64,000 nucleotides of DNA, taken from the NCBI GenBank assembly GCA_958421945.1, contig CATZMZ010000001.1, forward strand, positions 124,001 to 188,000. The letters are read 5' to 3'. Positions 1 to 8,483 of this stretch are shown one piece after another. The notes under the pieces are model-generated. The model worked only from the letters and a program-made list of their open reading frames with translations, was not told where the DNA came from and searched no databases. How positions within the stretch are numbered: the stretch's first letter is position 1; every line of letters begins with the position of its first letter. The DNA is from an uncultured Eubacteriales bacterium. GTDB taxonomy: Bacteria > Bacillota > Clostridia > Christensenellales > Borkfalkiaceae. The position numbers and the translations under genes are program-made.

Positions 1-749
1 AGCTTATGCCTCTGCCCATAACTCTCGCGCACAAAATGTGCAGAAAACTCGAAGAGGTGCGCAAATCGGGCAAGCTTGCTTACCTTCGTCCGGACGGAAA
101 GGGGCAGGTTACCGTCGAGTACGAGAACGGCGCGCCCGTCCGTATAGAAGCGGTCGTTCTGTCCTCTCAGCACGACGACACGGTTACCACCGAAAAGTTG
201 CGCGCCGACCTTAAAAAATACGTTATAGACGAGATTATCCCCGACGGATATGCGGACGAAAACACTAAATATTACATTAACCCCACGGGCAGGTTCGAGA
301 TAGGCGGCCCTGCGGGCGATTCCGGTTTAACCGGCAGAAAAATCATCGTCGATACTTACGGCGGCAGATGTCCGCACGGCGGCGGTTCGTTCTCGGGGAA
401 AGACCCGACCAAGGTGGATCGTTCCGCAACGTATATGGCGCGTTACGTCGCTAAAAACATAGTGGCGGCGGGGCTTGCCGACGAGTGTCAGCTTCAATTC
501 GCTTATGCAATCGGCATTGCAAAACCCGTTTCCGTTATGGTCAACACGTTCGGCACGGGCAAGCTTCCGGACGGGGTTATCGCCGACGTTGTCGTTAAGG
601 AATTCGACCTGCGTCCCGCGGCGATTATCGAAAAATTAGGGCTTAAAAAACCGATTTATTCCGACACGGCGGCTTACGGGCATTTCGGCAGAAACGGTTT
701 TTCGTGGGAAGCGACGGACAAAGTTGCCGACCTTAAAAAGTATTTATAA
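1..749 (+). CDS. metK: S-adenosylmethionine synthetase, C-terminal part (5' end outside window)
   Basis: Makes S-adenosylmethionine from methionine and ATP in the cytoplasm. The reading frame is open from the first bases (codon CTT at 3-5 precedes the first in-window ATG at 6), so the ATG is an internal Met and about the first third of the protein lies outside. The visible 248 residues carry the conserved glycine-rich segment ending [19 protein letters not shown] near fragment residues 125-143, which in this family contributes to the ATP and methionine sites, and the usual C-terminal DLKKYL-like end. The following ComF-like gene starts 4 bp after the stop. The SAM product is the substrate of queA (18635-19657) further along. 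Family identity is very secure. Confidence 0.97.
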   Translation, partial: LMPLPITLAHKMCRKLEEVRKSGKLAYLRPDGKGQVTVEYENGAPVRIEAVVLSSQHDDTVTTEKLRADLKKYVIDEIIPDGYADENTKYYINPTGRFEIGGPAGDSGLTGRKIIVDTYGGRCPHGGGSFSGKDPTKVDRSATYMARYVAKNIVAAGLADECQLQFAYAIGIAKPVSVMVNTFGTGKLPDGVIADVVVKEFDLRPAAIIEKLGLKKPIYSDTAAYGHFGRNGFSWEATDKVADLKKYL

Positions 750-752
750 CGA

Positions 753-1481
753 ATGAAACTAATAAACGGTATTTTCGGGTTTATCGGGCGGCTGCTCTAT
801 TATCCGAAATGGCGATGCTTTTCTTGCGGAAGGGAAGTGTTCGACGACGAGTGCTTTTGCGCGGAATGTCGCAAAAAACTGCCGTTTATCGAGGGTGCGG
901 TTTGCGAGCATTGCGGCAGACAGGTTATCGCTACGGAGAGTTATTGCTCGACTTGCAAGGGCGTCCTTACCCAAACGGACAGGGCGAGAAGCGTTTTTAA
1001 CTATGAAAAATCGGTCGCCGCGCTGATAAAACGCGCAAAATACGACAACGCGCGCTACGTTCTAACCGAATTCGCCGATTATTTGGCGTCGGCTTACTAT
1101 AAATATTATTTTAATTCCGCTCTGCTCGTTTGCGTTCCTATGACGCGCCGCGCGTTAAAACGCAGAGGTTATAATCAGTCGGAAATTCTCGCAAGACTCG
1201 TTTCCGAAAAGACGGGCGTTCCGTTCGCGGACGTTTTAATCAAGGTTAAGGAAACGAAACGTCAGGTTAAGCTTTCCGCAAACGAAAGAAGAAAAAATCT
1301 ATCGGGCGCGTTCAGGGTTACGGACAAAACGCGCGTTCGCGGCAAAAGCGTGCTTATTATCGACGACGTAACAACTACGGGTTCTACGGGAGAGGCTCTC
1401 GCCGAAAAACTTAAAAAGGCGGGCGCAGAACGGGTTGAGCTTTTAACGATTGCAAGCGTTCCTCCGAAAGCGGGCTATTGA
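753..1481 (+). CDS. ComF-family phosphoribosyltransferase-like protein
   Basis: 242 residues, a usual length for ComF proteins. The N-terminus has cysteine pairs C22/C25, C34/C36/C39, C51/C54 and C65/C68 that form the zinc-ribbon part. The C-terminal half is a type I phosphoribosyltransferase fold with the PRPP-binding signature VLIIDDVTTTGST around residues 200-212. In transformable bacteria ComF helps process incoming single-stranded DNA. Many Clostridia keep comF-like genes without a full competence locus, and no other competence gene lies here. It follows metK by 4 bp, so the two are probably co-transcribed. The ribosome-binding site is weak, which suggests coupling to metK. The exact substrate is unknown. 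Confidence 0.88.
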   Translation: MKLINGIFGFIGRLLYYPKWRCFSCGREVFDDECFCAECRKKLPFIEGAVCEHCGRQVIATESYCSTCKGVLTQTDRARSVFNYEKSVAALIKRAKYDNARYVLTEFADYLASAYYKYYFNSALLVCVPMTRRALKRRGYNQSEILARLVSEKTGVPFADVLIKVKETKRQVKLSANERRKNLSGAFRVTDKTRVRGKSVLIIDDVTTTGSTGEALAEKLKKAGAERVELLTIASVPPKAGY

Positions 1482-1729
1482 CGGGCTGTTGACGTTCGAC
1501 GGGTCAGGCAAGGCTCGGCAAAACGGCGGCGGTTCGTGAGGATTACGGGCGGCGACACGAGGCGGTTACGCACGGCGGCAAGGCTTATAATCGGCAAGCC
1601 TCGGCGGCAAAACATTAAAAGTTATTTAAAAACGATATTATTATATAGGAACAATTCGTATATTTAAGCATAAAGGCTCGTCGCGCTGACGCTTGCACGG
1701 CGGCTTGGTATAACGACAAGGAGTAAAAT

Positions 1730-4420
1730 ATGGGATTATTCAGGTATATTCTCGGCGGTGAAGCAAGAAGAAATTTAAGAAAGCTGGATAAAATGGCGGA
1801 CGGAGTGTTGGCTCTCGAAGGCAAATATTCGTGCATGTCCGATTCCGAGCTTCGCGAACAGACGGACGTCTTAAAGGGCAGGCTTAACAACGGCGAAACG
1901 ACGGACGATATTTTGTACGACGCGTTCGCGGTCGTGCGCGAGGCTGCCGCTCGCGTTCTCGGCATGAAACATTATAAAGTTCAGATTATCGGCGGTATCT
2001 GTCTGCATCAGGGCAGGGTCGCCGAAATGAAAACCGGCGAAGGCAAAACGCTCGTTGCAACCCTTCCCGCATATCTTAACGCGCTTACGGGCGAAGGCGT
2101 GCATATCGTTACCGTAAACGATTATCTTGCCGCCCGCGACGCCGAGTGGATGGGTAAAATTTATAAATTTTTAGGACTTACCGTCGGGGTTGCCGTTTCG
2201 GGTATGGAGGACGCGGATAAGAAAAAAGCTTACGCCGCCGACATTACTTACGGCACTAACAACGAAATGGGCTTCGATTATCTCCGCGATAATCTTAAAA
2301 GTCGGCTCGACCAGATGGTTCAAAGAGGCTTATCTTTTGCCATCGTCGACGAGGTGGACTCTATTCTTATCGACGAAGCGAGAACGCCGCTTATTATTTC
2401 GGGCAGGGGGCAGGAATCGAGCGATAAATACGTTACCGCAAACAAATTCGTTAAAACGCTCGTGCTCGATAAAGACTTTACGATAGATATTAAAGAAAAA
2501 AGCGTGCAGATTACCGAATCGGGCGCGAAAAAAGCGGAAGCGTTCTTCGGCTTGTCGAATTTCTCCGATATAGAAAACGCCTCGCTCTCTCACCATATTC
2601 AGCAGGCGTTAAAGGCGAATTACATCTTTAAGCGCGATAACGATTACGTCGTTTCGGACGGCGAAGTTATCATCGTAGACGAGTTCACCGGTCGTCTTAT
2701 GATAGGCAGGAGATATTCGGACGGCTTGCATCAGGCTATCGAGGCAAAGGAAGGCGTTAAAATCAGAAACGAAAATAAAACTTACGCCACAATCACTTTC
2801 CAGAACTATTTCAGACTTTACAAAAAGCTTTCGGGTATGACGGGTACTGCTAAATCGGAGGAGGAAGAATTCCGTGCCATTTACGGCTTGGACGTTCTCG
2901 AAATCCCCACTAACAAGCCCGTCGCAAGAATCGATAAGCCGGACGTTATTTATAAATCGGTCAACGGCAAGAATAAGGCGATTATCGACGAAATCGAACG
3001 TTGCCACAAAAATGGTCAGCCCGTGCTTGTCGGTACGGTTACCGTCGAAAAATCCGAGGAAATAAGCAAACTTCTTATCAGAAAAGGCATTAAGCATAAC
3101 GTTCTTAACGCCAAAAACCACGCGCGTGAAGCGGATATCGTCGCACAGGCGGGCAGATTCGGCGCGGTTACCATCGCAACCAACATGGCCGGGCGCGGAA
3201 CGGATATTCTGCTTGGCGGCAATCCCGAATTCCTCGCCAAACGCAAGCTTCGCGAAGAGGGGGTCGAAGAGGACGTTATCGAGCTTGCAACCTCGTATAT
3301 CGCGGATATTCCCGACGACGTTAAAGCCGTAAGAGAACATTATCACGAGGTTTACGATAAATTTAAGGCACAGACGGACGAAGAAAAGGTTAAGGTTATC
3401 GCAGCGGGCGGCTTGCAGATTTTAGGCACGGAACGCCACGAATCCCGCCGTATTGACAATCAGCTTCGCGGAAGGTCGGGGCGTCAGGGCGACCCCGGCG
3501 CGTCGGTGTTTTTCATCTCGTTAGAGGACGACCTTGCCAAACGCTTCGGCGGCGACAGAATGCAAAAGGTTTACGAATTCTTTAAAATCGACGAGGACCA
3601 GCCCATCAGCTCCAAAATGCTTTCGCGCAGCATCGAAAACGCGCAACGCACTATCGAAGGCAGAAACTTCGGTATAAGAAAGCACGTCCTCGAATACGAC
3701 GACGTTATGAACAAACAGCGCGAGGTTATGTATGCGGAACGTATGCGAGTTATTAAGGACGAAAACGTCCACGAGGAAATAATCAAGCTTATCCCCGACT
3801 TTGCGCGTGCTACCGTTAAATCGGTCGTCAACATAGAGGATAAACCCGAAAAATGGGATTTCGAAGCGTTGAACGCCGCTATCGAAATGAAGCTTTTACC
3901 CAAGGGCAGCAATTTTATTACACTCGAAAAAGCCGAAAAATGGGATATCGATTATTTGTTCGAAAAGCTTATTCAGGAAACCGTCAGGGTTTACGAAGAT
4001 AAAATCGCAAGATATAAAGAGGAAGGCGTTAATTTCTCCGAAGTGGAGAGAATGGTTCTGCTTAAAAATATCGACAGCAAGTGGATTGACCATATTGACG
4101 CCATGGACCAGCTGCGCAAGGGTATCAGCCTGCGCGGGTACGGAAACGTCGACCCTGTTCTCGAATACAAAAAAGAAGGCTTCGAGATGTTCGAGGAGCT
4201 TACGTTCTCTATTCAGGACGACACCATTACCTTATTGTTAAAGGCGGAGCTTAAACGCGTTCCCGCGCTTCAGAAAGAAGAAAAAAAGGACTTGGTGACG
4301 AACAAAGAGGGCAGCACCACCAACTACGGCAAAAAATCGGTTAAAGAGCCGGGCAGAAACGACCCCTGTCCGTGCGGAAGCGGCAAGAAATATAAAAATT
4401 GCTGCGGCGCGGATAAGTAA
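1730..4420 (+). CDS. secA: Preprotein translocase ATPase SecA
   Basis: Motor ATPase that pushes unfolded preproteins through SecYEG. The 896-residue length is typical. Visible landmarks are the Walker A loop MKTGEGKTLVA near residue 100, the DEAD-type motif in VDEVDSILIDEARTPL near 207-222, the NBD2 region with TNMAGRGTDILLGG near 485, and the C-terminal SEC-C zinc motif CPCGSGKKYKNCC at about 880-892 that contacts SecB or ribosomes. A clear SD (AAGGAG) precedes the ATG at 1730. The 248 bases upstream hold no gene I can support. It stands next to prfB, as in many Firmicutes. yajC, another Sec component, lies at 21171. Confidence 0.98.
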   Translation: MGLFRYILGGEARRNLRKLDKMADGVLALEGKYSCMSDSELREQTDVLKGRLNNGETTDDILYDAFAVVREAAARVLGMKHYKVQIIGGICLHQGRVAEMKTGEGKTLVATLPAYLNALTGEGVHIVTVNDYLAARDAEWMGKIYKFLGLTVGVAVSGMEDADKKKAYAADITYGTNNEMGFDYLRDNLKSRLDQMVQRGLSFAIVDEVDSILIDEARTPLIISGRGQESSDKYVTANKFVKTLVLDKDFTIDIKEKSVQITESGAKKAEAFFGLSNFSDIENASLSHHIQQALKANYIFKRDNDYVVSDGEVIIVDEFTGRLMIGRRYSDGLHQAIEAKEGVKIRNENKTYATITFQNYFRLYKKLSGMTGTAKSEEEEFRAIYGLDVLEIPTNKPVARIDKPDVIYKSVNGKNKAIIDEIERCHKNGQPVLVGTVTVEKSEEISKLLIRKGIKHNVLNAKNHAREADIVAQAGRFGAVTIATNMAGRGTDILLGGNPEFLAKRKLREEGVEEDVIELATSYIADIPDDVKAVREHYHEVYDKFKAQTDEEKVKVIAAGGLQILGTERHESRRIDNQLRGRSGRQGDPGASVFFISLEDDLAKRFGGDRMQKVYEFFKIDEDQPISSKMLSRSIENAQRTIEGRNFGIRKHVLEYDDVMNKQREVMYAERMRVIKDENVHEEIIKLIPDFARATVKSVVNIEDKPEKWDFEALNAAIEMKLLPKGSNFITLEKAEKWDIDYLFEKLIQETVRVYEDKIARYKEEGVNFSEVERMVLLKNIDSKWIDHIDAMDQLRKGISLRGYGNVDPVLEYKKEGFEMFEELTFSIQDDTITLLLKAELKRVPALQKEEKKDLVTNKEGSTTNYGKKSVKEPGRNDPCPCGSGKKYKNCCGADK

Positions 4421-4477
4421 AGCCGTTAAACAAAATAAAATACAATTAAAAAATAAATTTTTCGTTAAGGAATCGTT

Positions 4478-5576
4478 ATGTTAAAAGTCGATGAGTACAA
4501 ACTCAAAATTAAAGAAATAAAAGGTATCCTCGCGGAAACGGGACACTCTCTTTGACGTCGAAAGACTTAAAAAAGAACTAAAAGAGAAAATCGAACTTTC
4601 CGAAAAACCCGAAATTTATACCGATCTTGCCAAGTCACAGCAGATTTCCAAGGAAATTTCTGCTATTTCGGGCAAAGTGAACGTTTTTTCCAAAGCGGAA
4701 AAAATAGTGAACGACGCAAGCGACATCGTCGAACTTGCCGACGAATCGGATGACGAGCTTTTCGCCGAAATAGACGCGGAGCTTAATTCGGTCGAAAAAA
4801 GCATAGAGTCTTTGCGACTTAAAGCCTTGCTTTCGGGCAAATACGACAACTTAAACGCCATTTTAACCCTGCACGCGGGCGCGGGCGGAACTGAAGCGTG
4901 CGACTGGACGGAAATGCTTTACCGTATGTATATTTGTTACGCGCAAAAGCAGAATTTCACGCTTACCGAACTTGACCGTTTAGAGGGGGACGAGGCGGGC
5001 ATCAAGAACGTTTCGTTCAAAATCGAGGGCGAATACGCTTACGGCTATCTCAAAGCCGAAAAAGGCGTTCACCGCTTGGTTCGCATTTCGCCGTTCGACG
5101 CAAACAAACGCCGTCACACTTCGTTCGCTTCGCTTGAAGTTATGCCCGAAATCGTCGACGACGAGGAAATTACGGTTAATCCCGACGAAATCCGCATCGA
5201 TACTTTCCGTTCGAGCGGTGCGGGCGGACAGAAAGTCAATAAAACCGATTCCGCCATCAGAATTACGCATATCCCCACCGGCATCGTCGTTTCTTGCCAG
5301 AACGAACGCAGTCAGACGCAAAACAAGGAAATGGCTATGCGTATGCTCGTCAGCAAGCTGCTGGAACGCAGAGAAGCCGAACGGTTAGAGCGCGACCAGG
5401 ATATTAAGGGCGAGATTAAAAAAATCGAATGGGGCAGTCAGATTCGCAGTTACGTTTTCTGTCCTTACACTCTCGTCAAAGACCACAGAACGGGCTACGA
5501 AACGGGCGATATTCAGGCTGTTATGGACGGCGATATTCAGGGTTTTATCAACGATTATCTTAAAAAATCACAGTAA
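4478..5576 (+). CDS. prfB: Peptide chain release factor 2, with programmed +1 frameshift
   Basis: RF2 releases peptides at UGA and UAA codons. The gene starts at ATG 4478 after an AAGGA SD. The first frame runs 25 codons and ends at CTT TGA C (4550-4556). A +1 shift on CTT moves reading to GAC at 4554 and continues to 5576, giving 365 residues, the normal RF2 length. The second frame contains the GGQ catalytic motif (SSGAGGQKVNK, near residue 250) and the RF2-type SPF stop-recognition tripeptide in VRISPFDANK. The in-frame UGA is the classic autoregulatory switch: low RF2 favours the shift. The usual AGGGGG stimulator is not seen just before the slip site. Coding parts are 4478-4552 and 4554-5576. 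Confidence 0.96.
4550..4556 (+). promoter_or_regulatory. RF2 programmed +1 frameshift site CTTTGAC
   Basis: CTT at codon 25 is followed directly by TGA and C, exactly the slippery context used in most bacterial prfB genes. Frame arithmetic confirms that the downstream GGQ-containing frame is reached only by a +1 shift at this point. The stimulating Shine-Dalgarno-like stretch that normally sits 3 bases before CTT is replaced by a weaker GGGA about 8 bases upstream. Confidence 0.93.
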
Positions 5577-5596
5577 ATTTTTCAGTAAACACTAAA

Positions 5597-6649
5597 ATGA
5601 GCTATACGGACAGAATAAAGGGGTTTTCGATAAGAGAGAACCCCGTTATAATGGGAATCGAATCTTCTTGCGACGAAACCGCCGTTGCTATCGTTCGCGG
5701 CGGACGCGAAATTTTGGCTGACGAAATCGAAAGTTCCGCTACCGAACACGCTAAATTCGGCGGCGTCGTTCCCGAAATCGCTTCCAGAATGCACACCGCC
5801 GCGATTTTAACCGCGACGGAAAACGCTCTGAAAAAATCGGGGTTAAAATTAGAAGATATCGACGCGTTTGCCGTTACGGAGGGCGCGGGACTTCTGGGCG
5901 CGTTGCTCGTGGGCGTCTCGTTCGCGAAAGCGTTGGCGTTCGCCACGAATAAACCGCTCGTTCCCGTAAGTCATATAAGAGGGCATATCGCCGCCGGTTA
6001 CCTTGCGGACGTATCCTTAAAACCGCCGTTTATAACTTTGCTCGCAAGCGGCGGACATACCGCGATTCTCGCCGTGGAGGATTATTATAGGTTAAGACCG
6101 CTCGGCAGCACTTTGGACGACGCCGTGGGCGAAGCGTTCGATAAGGTCGCAAGGGTTTTGGGGCTTCCGTACCCCGGCGGGCCTAATATCGAAAGGGCGG
6201 CGAAAACGGGTAAAAACGCCGTTAAACTTCCGCAAATGTTAAAGGGTTACGACGGCGGCAAATACGATTTTTCGTATAGCGGACTTAAAACCTCCGTGAT
6301 AAATTACGTTCACACCGAAACGCAGAAAGGCAATGAGATTATTAAAGAGGACGTTGCCGCAAGTTTTCAGCGCGCCGCGCTCGACGTTTTGGTTAAAAAA
6401 GCAATCGACGCAACGATTGAAAACGGTTACAACACGATTGCTGTGTCGGGCGGCGTCGGCGCAAACGGTTATTTAAGAGAAAAGCTTGCCGAAGAAACGT
6501 CAAAAAGGGGCATTAAGCTCGTGCTGCCGATAAAGCGTTATTGTACGGATAACGGAGCAATGATTGCGGCGGAGGGTTATTTGCAGTATAAAAACGGAAA
6601 TTTTGCCGATTTAACGTTAAATGCGAAGGCTGTTCTTCCATTAAAGTGA
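5597..6649 (+). CDS. tsaD: tRNA threonylcarbamoyladenosine synthase subunit TsaD
   Basis: Transfers the threonylcarbamoyl group onto A37 of ANN-decoding tRNAs, together with TsaB and TsaE, which are not in this window. 350 residues. Signature pieces are GIESSCDETAVAIV near the N-terminus, the metal-binding HIRGH (HxxxH) near residue 130, LASGGHTAIL, and a C-terminal DNGAMIA. The start is ambiguous. ATG 5597 adds 18 residues before the conserved core and has a poor SD, while ATG 5651 (MGIESS) matches the usual N-terminus and has a GAGAG about 13 bases upstream. It follows prfB by 20 bp and is probably in the same transcript. Confidence 0.96.
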   Translation: MSYTDRIKGFSIRENPVIMGIESSCDETAVAIVRGGREILADEIESSATEHAKFGGVVPEIASRMHTAAILTATENALKKSGLKLEDIDAFAVTEGAGLLGALLVGVSFAKALAFATNKPLVPVSHIRGHIAAGYLADVSLKPPFITLLASGGHTAILAVEDYYRLRPLGSTLDDAVGEAFDKVARVLGLPYPGGPNIERAAKTGKNAVKLPQMLKGYDGGKYDFSYSGLKTSVINYVHTETQKGNEIIKEDVAASFQRAALDVLVKKAIDATIENGYNTIAVSGGVGANGYLREKLAEETSKRGIKLVLPIKRYCTDNGAMIAAEGYLQYKNGNFADLTLNAKAVLPLK

Positions 6650-6658
6650 TAAAAACGT

Positions 6659-6687
6659 TTTACATTATAAAAAAAATGTGATAAAAT
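6659..6687 (+). promoter_or_regulatory. sigma-A promoter of tRNA-Leu
   Basis: TTTACA (6659-6664), 17-bp spacer, TAAAAT (6682-6687). Transcription would begin near 6694, about 50 bases before the mature tRNA 5' end. Confidence 0.6.
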
Positions 6688-6742
6688 ATATAAGCTGTTA
6701 AGCGAGGTTAGAAAAGCTTTGCTTAATGCATATAGTGAAAGT

Positions 6743-6829
6743 GCGGGTGTGGTGAAACTGGCAGACACGTAAGATTCAGGTTCTTATGCCCTTAAAAGCG
6801 TACAGGTTCAAGTCCTGCCACCCGCACCA
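6743..6829 (+). tRNA. tRNA-Leu (anticodon CAG), CCA encoded
   Basis: Acceptor strands GCGGGTG (6743-6749) and CACCCGC (6819-6825) pair perfectly, followed by discriminator A and an encoded CCA at 6827-6829. The anticodon stem TAAGA/TCTTA encloses the loop TTCAGGT, giving anticodon CAG for CUG leucine codons. A long class II variable arm (TGCCCTTAAAAGCGT region) and the T loop TTCAAGT are present. The T stem appears to have one A-C mismatch at its base. The last 17 bases plus two A's are repeated at 8465-8483, marking this gene as an integration target. Confidence 0.96.
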
Positions 6830-6831
6830 AA
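6813..6831 (+). repeat. Direct repeat, att-like copy 1 (inside tRNA-Leu 3' end)
   Basis: 19 bases identical to 8465-8483. It covers the 3' half of the T arm, the acceptor strand, CCA and two following A's. The match stops at the base on each side, as expected of an attachment core. Confidence 0.8.
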
Positions 6832-6837
6832 GAAGTG

Positions 6838-6872
6838 GGTCGAAAGGTCTTTTCATCTTTCGACCGATTTTT
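6838..6872 (+). terminator. Intrinsic terminator after tRNA-Leu
   Basis: Stem GGTCGAAAG (6838-6846) / CTTTCGACC (6857-6865), then GATTTTT. It now serves the tRNA but lies inside the island, so it was probably brought in by the insertion. Confidence 0.75.
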
Positions 6873-7193
6873 GCATATTTTGGAGTAAAAATGGGCTATT
6901 TTTTGCACTTTTTATCACCCTTGCTTTGCGAGGGTCTTTTTCATTTTAAAATAATTAGTAAAAAACACCCTTCTACTGCCTCGGTCAAAAGGTGGGCGGT
7001 GGGCGGATTTGAACCTATATAATAGATTGACATATTTTGTGTTTTTTGTTAAAATACTCTTGCGACCTAACTGAATCATTTTTTGTAAAAGTATACTTTT
7101 TGGTAGAGTGTACCTTTTCGCAACATCAAAAATCTTTTGCAAAAATGGTTTTAATGGTTAGTGGCGCAACTATGCGATAGGGCACTTTGCAGG
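6873..7193. other. Non-coding left part of the island
   Basis: No supportable gene. A second terminator-like hairpin, ACCCTTGC/GCGAGGGT with CTTTTT, sits at 6917-6943. Around 6991-7013 there is a stretch that, read on the reverse strand, resembles a tRNA T loop followed by acceptor-like sequence (GGTTCAAATCCGCCCACC). I cannot build a whole tRNA from it, and it may be a decayed fragment from an earlier insertion. A 13-bp sequence at 6981-6993 is the inverse of 8248-8260. Confidence 0.5.
6981..6993 (+). repeat. 13-bp inverted repeat, left copy
   Basis: TCGGTCAAAAGGT, the exact reverse complement of 8248-8260. The two copies bracket the single gene of the island, 247 bp before its start and 31 bp after its stop. 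Confidence 0.6.
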
Positions 7194-7225
7194 GTGTCGT
7201 ATTCGCACGAGTACGGCACTTTTTT
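7194..7225 (+). terminator. Terminator-like hairpin just before the island gene
   Basis: GTGTCGTA (7194-7201) pairs with TACGGCAC (7212-7219), one G-T wobble, followed by a run of six T's. The GGAGAG ribosome-binding site of the next gene begins a few bases later, so this could be an attenuator or a barrier against read-through from the tRNA. Confidence 0.5.
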
Positions 7226-7239
7226 ATGGAGAGAATAAT

Positions 7240-8217
7240 ATGAAAAATTTAAAACGTGTAAAGATTTGCTATATTATAGCAATGATTGTTTTTTTAATAC
7301 AATTTATTTTAGATTTAATAATTGATTTTTCGGAGATTATTTCAAATAGAATTTCAATAAACGTAGTTTTAATTGCTTTTTCTGATTGGAAATGGTGGGG
7401 GATATTTATTGGGATAATTGGCAGTTTATTTATAGGCATTTTTGCTGAAAAAACCTTTTCTCTTCCCAACACTATTATATCAGATATGGATAAACTTAAA
7501 AATGGCGAAAACTATACTTTTTTACCTAAGAATTATTGTTTTAATATGACCGTAGAACTTATTCTTTCAAGTCCTTTTATTATAGCGTTATTATCAGTTT
7601 TAAGCGGGCAATATGGCACATATGGACTTGCGGGAATTCCAGCGATTGTAGGACATATTTTCTTTATAATAACGTATTGTCAGACATTAAAAGTTTTTAA
7701 TAATATAAATAAAAAACAAAATAATGCAAATAAAAAGCAATCCGAAAAAACAGATAAATCCAGTAAATTGCTTAAAAAAACAGGAAAAATATTTTTTATA
7801 AAGTATTACAATCAATTAAAAAAACAAAACATCATTGATATAATGGACATTATACAAGAAAATTATAGTGAAAACATAAAAAGAAGCCGTATAATAAGTG
7901 CGAAAAAAATCTTTTCGAAAAATTTACAAGTTGAAGCCTTAAACATAATCATAAAAAATGAAGACAAATTAGCAAATCAAGAAATTATTAGTTTATGTAA
8001 ATCTATTTTAGAAACAGAAACTCGTGAAACGAATAATCAAATTTCAGAAAAAAACGATTTAAGACACAAAAAAACAAAGAAGCCTGATATTGTACCCGAT
8101 TGCTCGTATTGCAAATATAGAATAGATGAAACAACTTGTGAAATTTGGAGAGAGAAGCCTGCTGCGGCATGCGAAGAATTTATAAAAGATAATAATTATT
8201 TAAATTTTAAGATATAA
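7240..8217 (+). CDS. Unknown membrane protein with cysteine-rich C-terminus (island cargo)
   Basis: 325 residues, not recognised. There are about four hydrophobic segments in the first 160 residues (roughly 10-30, 45-72, 107-125 and 128-150), then a long lysine-, asparagine- and glutamate-rich cytoplasmic-type part predicted helical (about 150-280). The C-terminal 40 residues hold four cysteines (CSYCKYRIDETTCEIW, then AAACEEF), spaced like a small metal-binding knuckle. Codon use is very AT-rich compared with all housekeeping neighbours, which points to transfer. Start at 7240 follows GGAGAG by 8 bases. It is the only gene in the tRNA-Leu island. Function unknown; a defence or host-interaction role would be speculation. 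Confidence 0.72.
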   Translation: MKNLKRVKICYIIAMIVFLIQFILDLIIDFSEIISNRISINVVLIAFSDWKWWGIFIGIIGSLFIGIFAEKTFSLPNTIISDMDKLKNGENYTFLPKNYCFNMTVELILSSPFIIALLSVLSGQYGTYGLAGIPAIVGHIFFIITYCQTLKVFNNINKKQNNANKKQSEKTDKSSKLLKKTGKIFFIKYYNQLKKQNIIDIMDIIQENYSENIKRSRIISAKKIFSKNLQVEALNIIIKNEDKLANQEIISLCKSILETETRETNNQISEKNDLRHKKTKKPDIVPDCSYCKYRIDETTCEIWREKPAAACEEFIKDNNYLNFKI

Positions 8218-8464
8218 AGAATTAAAAAAGTTTTATCTTATCTTGCAACCTTTTGACCGACACACATATCGAAAAAACACATTTCTACCGACTGCCACAG
8301 AAACAAACGGCGAGGTAGCGAAAGGCTGCCTCGCCGTTTGTTTGCGTTACAAAGTAACGCGACTTAAAACATCGGTTCAATCTACTAGCGTAGGACGGCA
8401 ACCCTTTTGTCGCGGAGGGTTGCGGCAAGAAGAATTCCGCGACATTTCCCCTAACAGGGGAATT
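8218..8464. other. Non-coding right part of the island, hairpin-rich
   Basis: No gene supported. Three foldable palindromes follow each other: AACGGCGAGG/CCTCGCCGTT (8307-8340 area), GCAACCC/GGGTTGC (8399-8425 area) and TTCCCC/GGGGAA just before the second att-like copy. The 13-bp inverted repeat partner lies at 8248-8260. Such clustered hairpins beside a repeat core could be recombinase accessory sites or a small RNA, but nothing decides this. Confidence 0.45.
8248..8260 (+). repeat. 13-bp inverted repeat, right copy
   Basis: ACCTTTTGACCGA, exact reverse complement of 6981-6993; see the left copy. Confidence 0.6.
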
Positions 8465-8483
8465 TCCTGCCACCCGCACCAAA
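8465..8483 (+). repeat. Direct repeat, att-like copy 2
   Basis: 19 bases identical to the tRNA-Leu 3' end at 6813-6831, here without any tRNA body upstream. Taken as the outer junction of the island. Confidence 0.8.

Larger units (their letters stand above)
6813..8483 (+). mobile_element. Small tRNA-Leu-associated genomic island or integration remnant
   Basis: A perfect 19-bp direct repeat of the tRNA-Leu 3' end (TCCTGCCACCCGCACCAAA) lies at 6813-6831 and 8465-8483. Between the copies is about 1.65 kb that is far more AT-rich than the neighbouring housekeeping DNA and contains one complete gene (7240-8217), several hairpins, and a 13-bp inverted repeat. Directly after the second copy is a strong terminator that would fit as the original tRNA terminator. 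This is the layout left by a tyrosine-recombinase element inserted at a tRNA 3' end. No integrase is present, so it is either a remnant or an element moved in trans. Confidence 0.72.
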
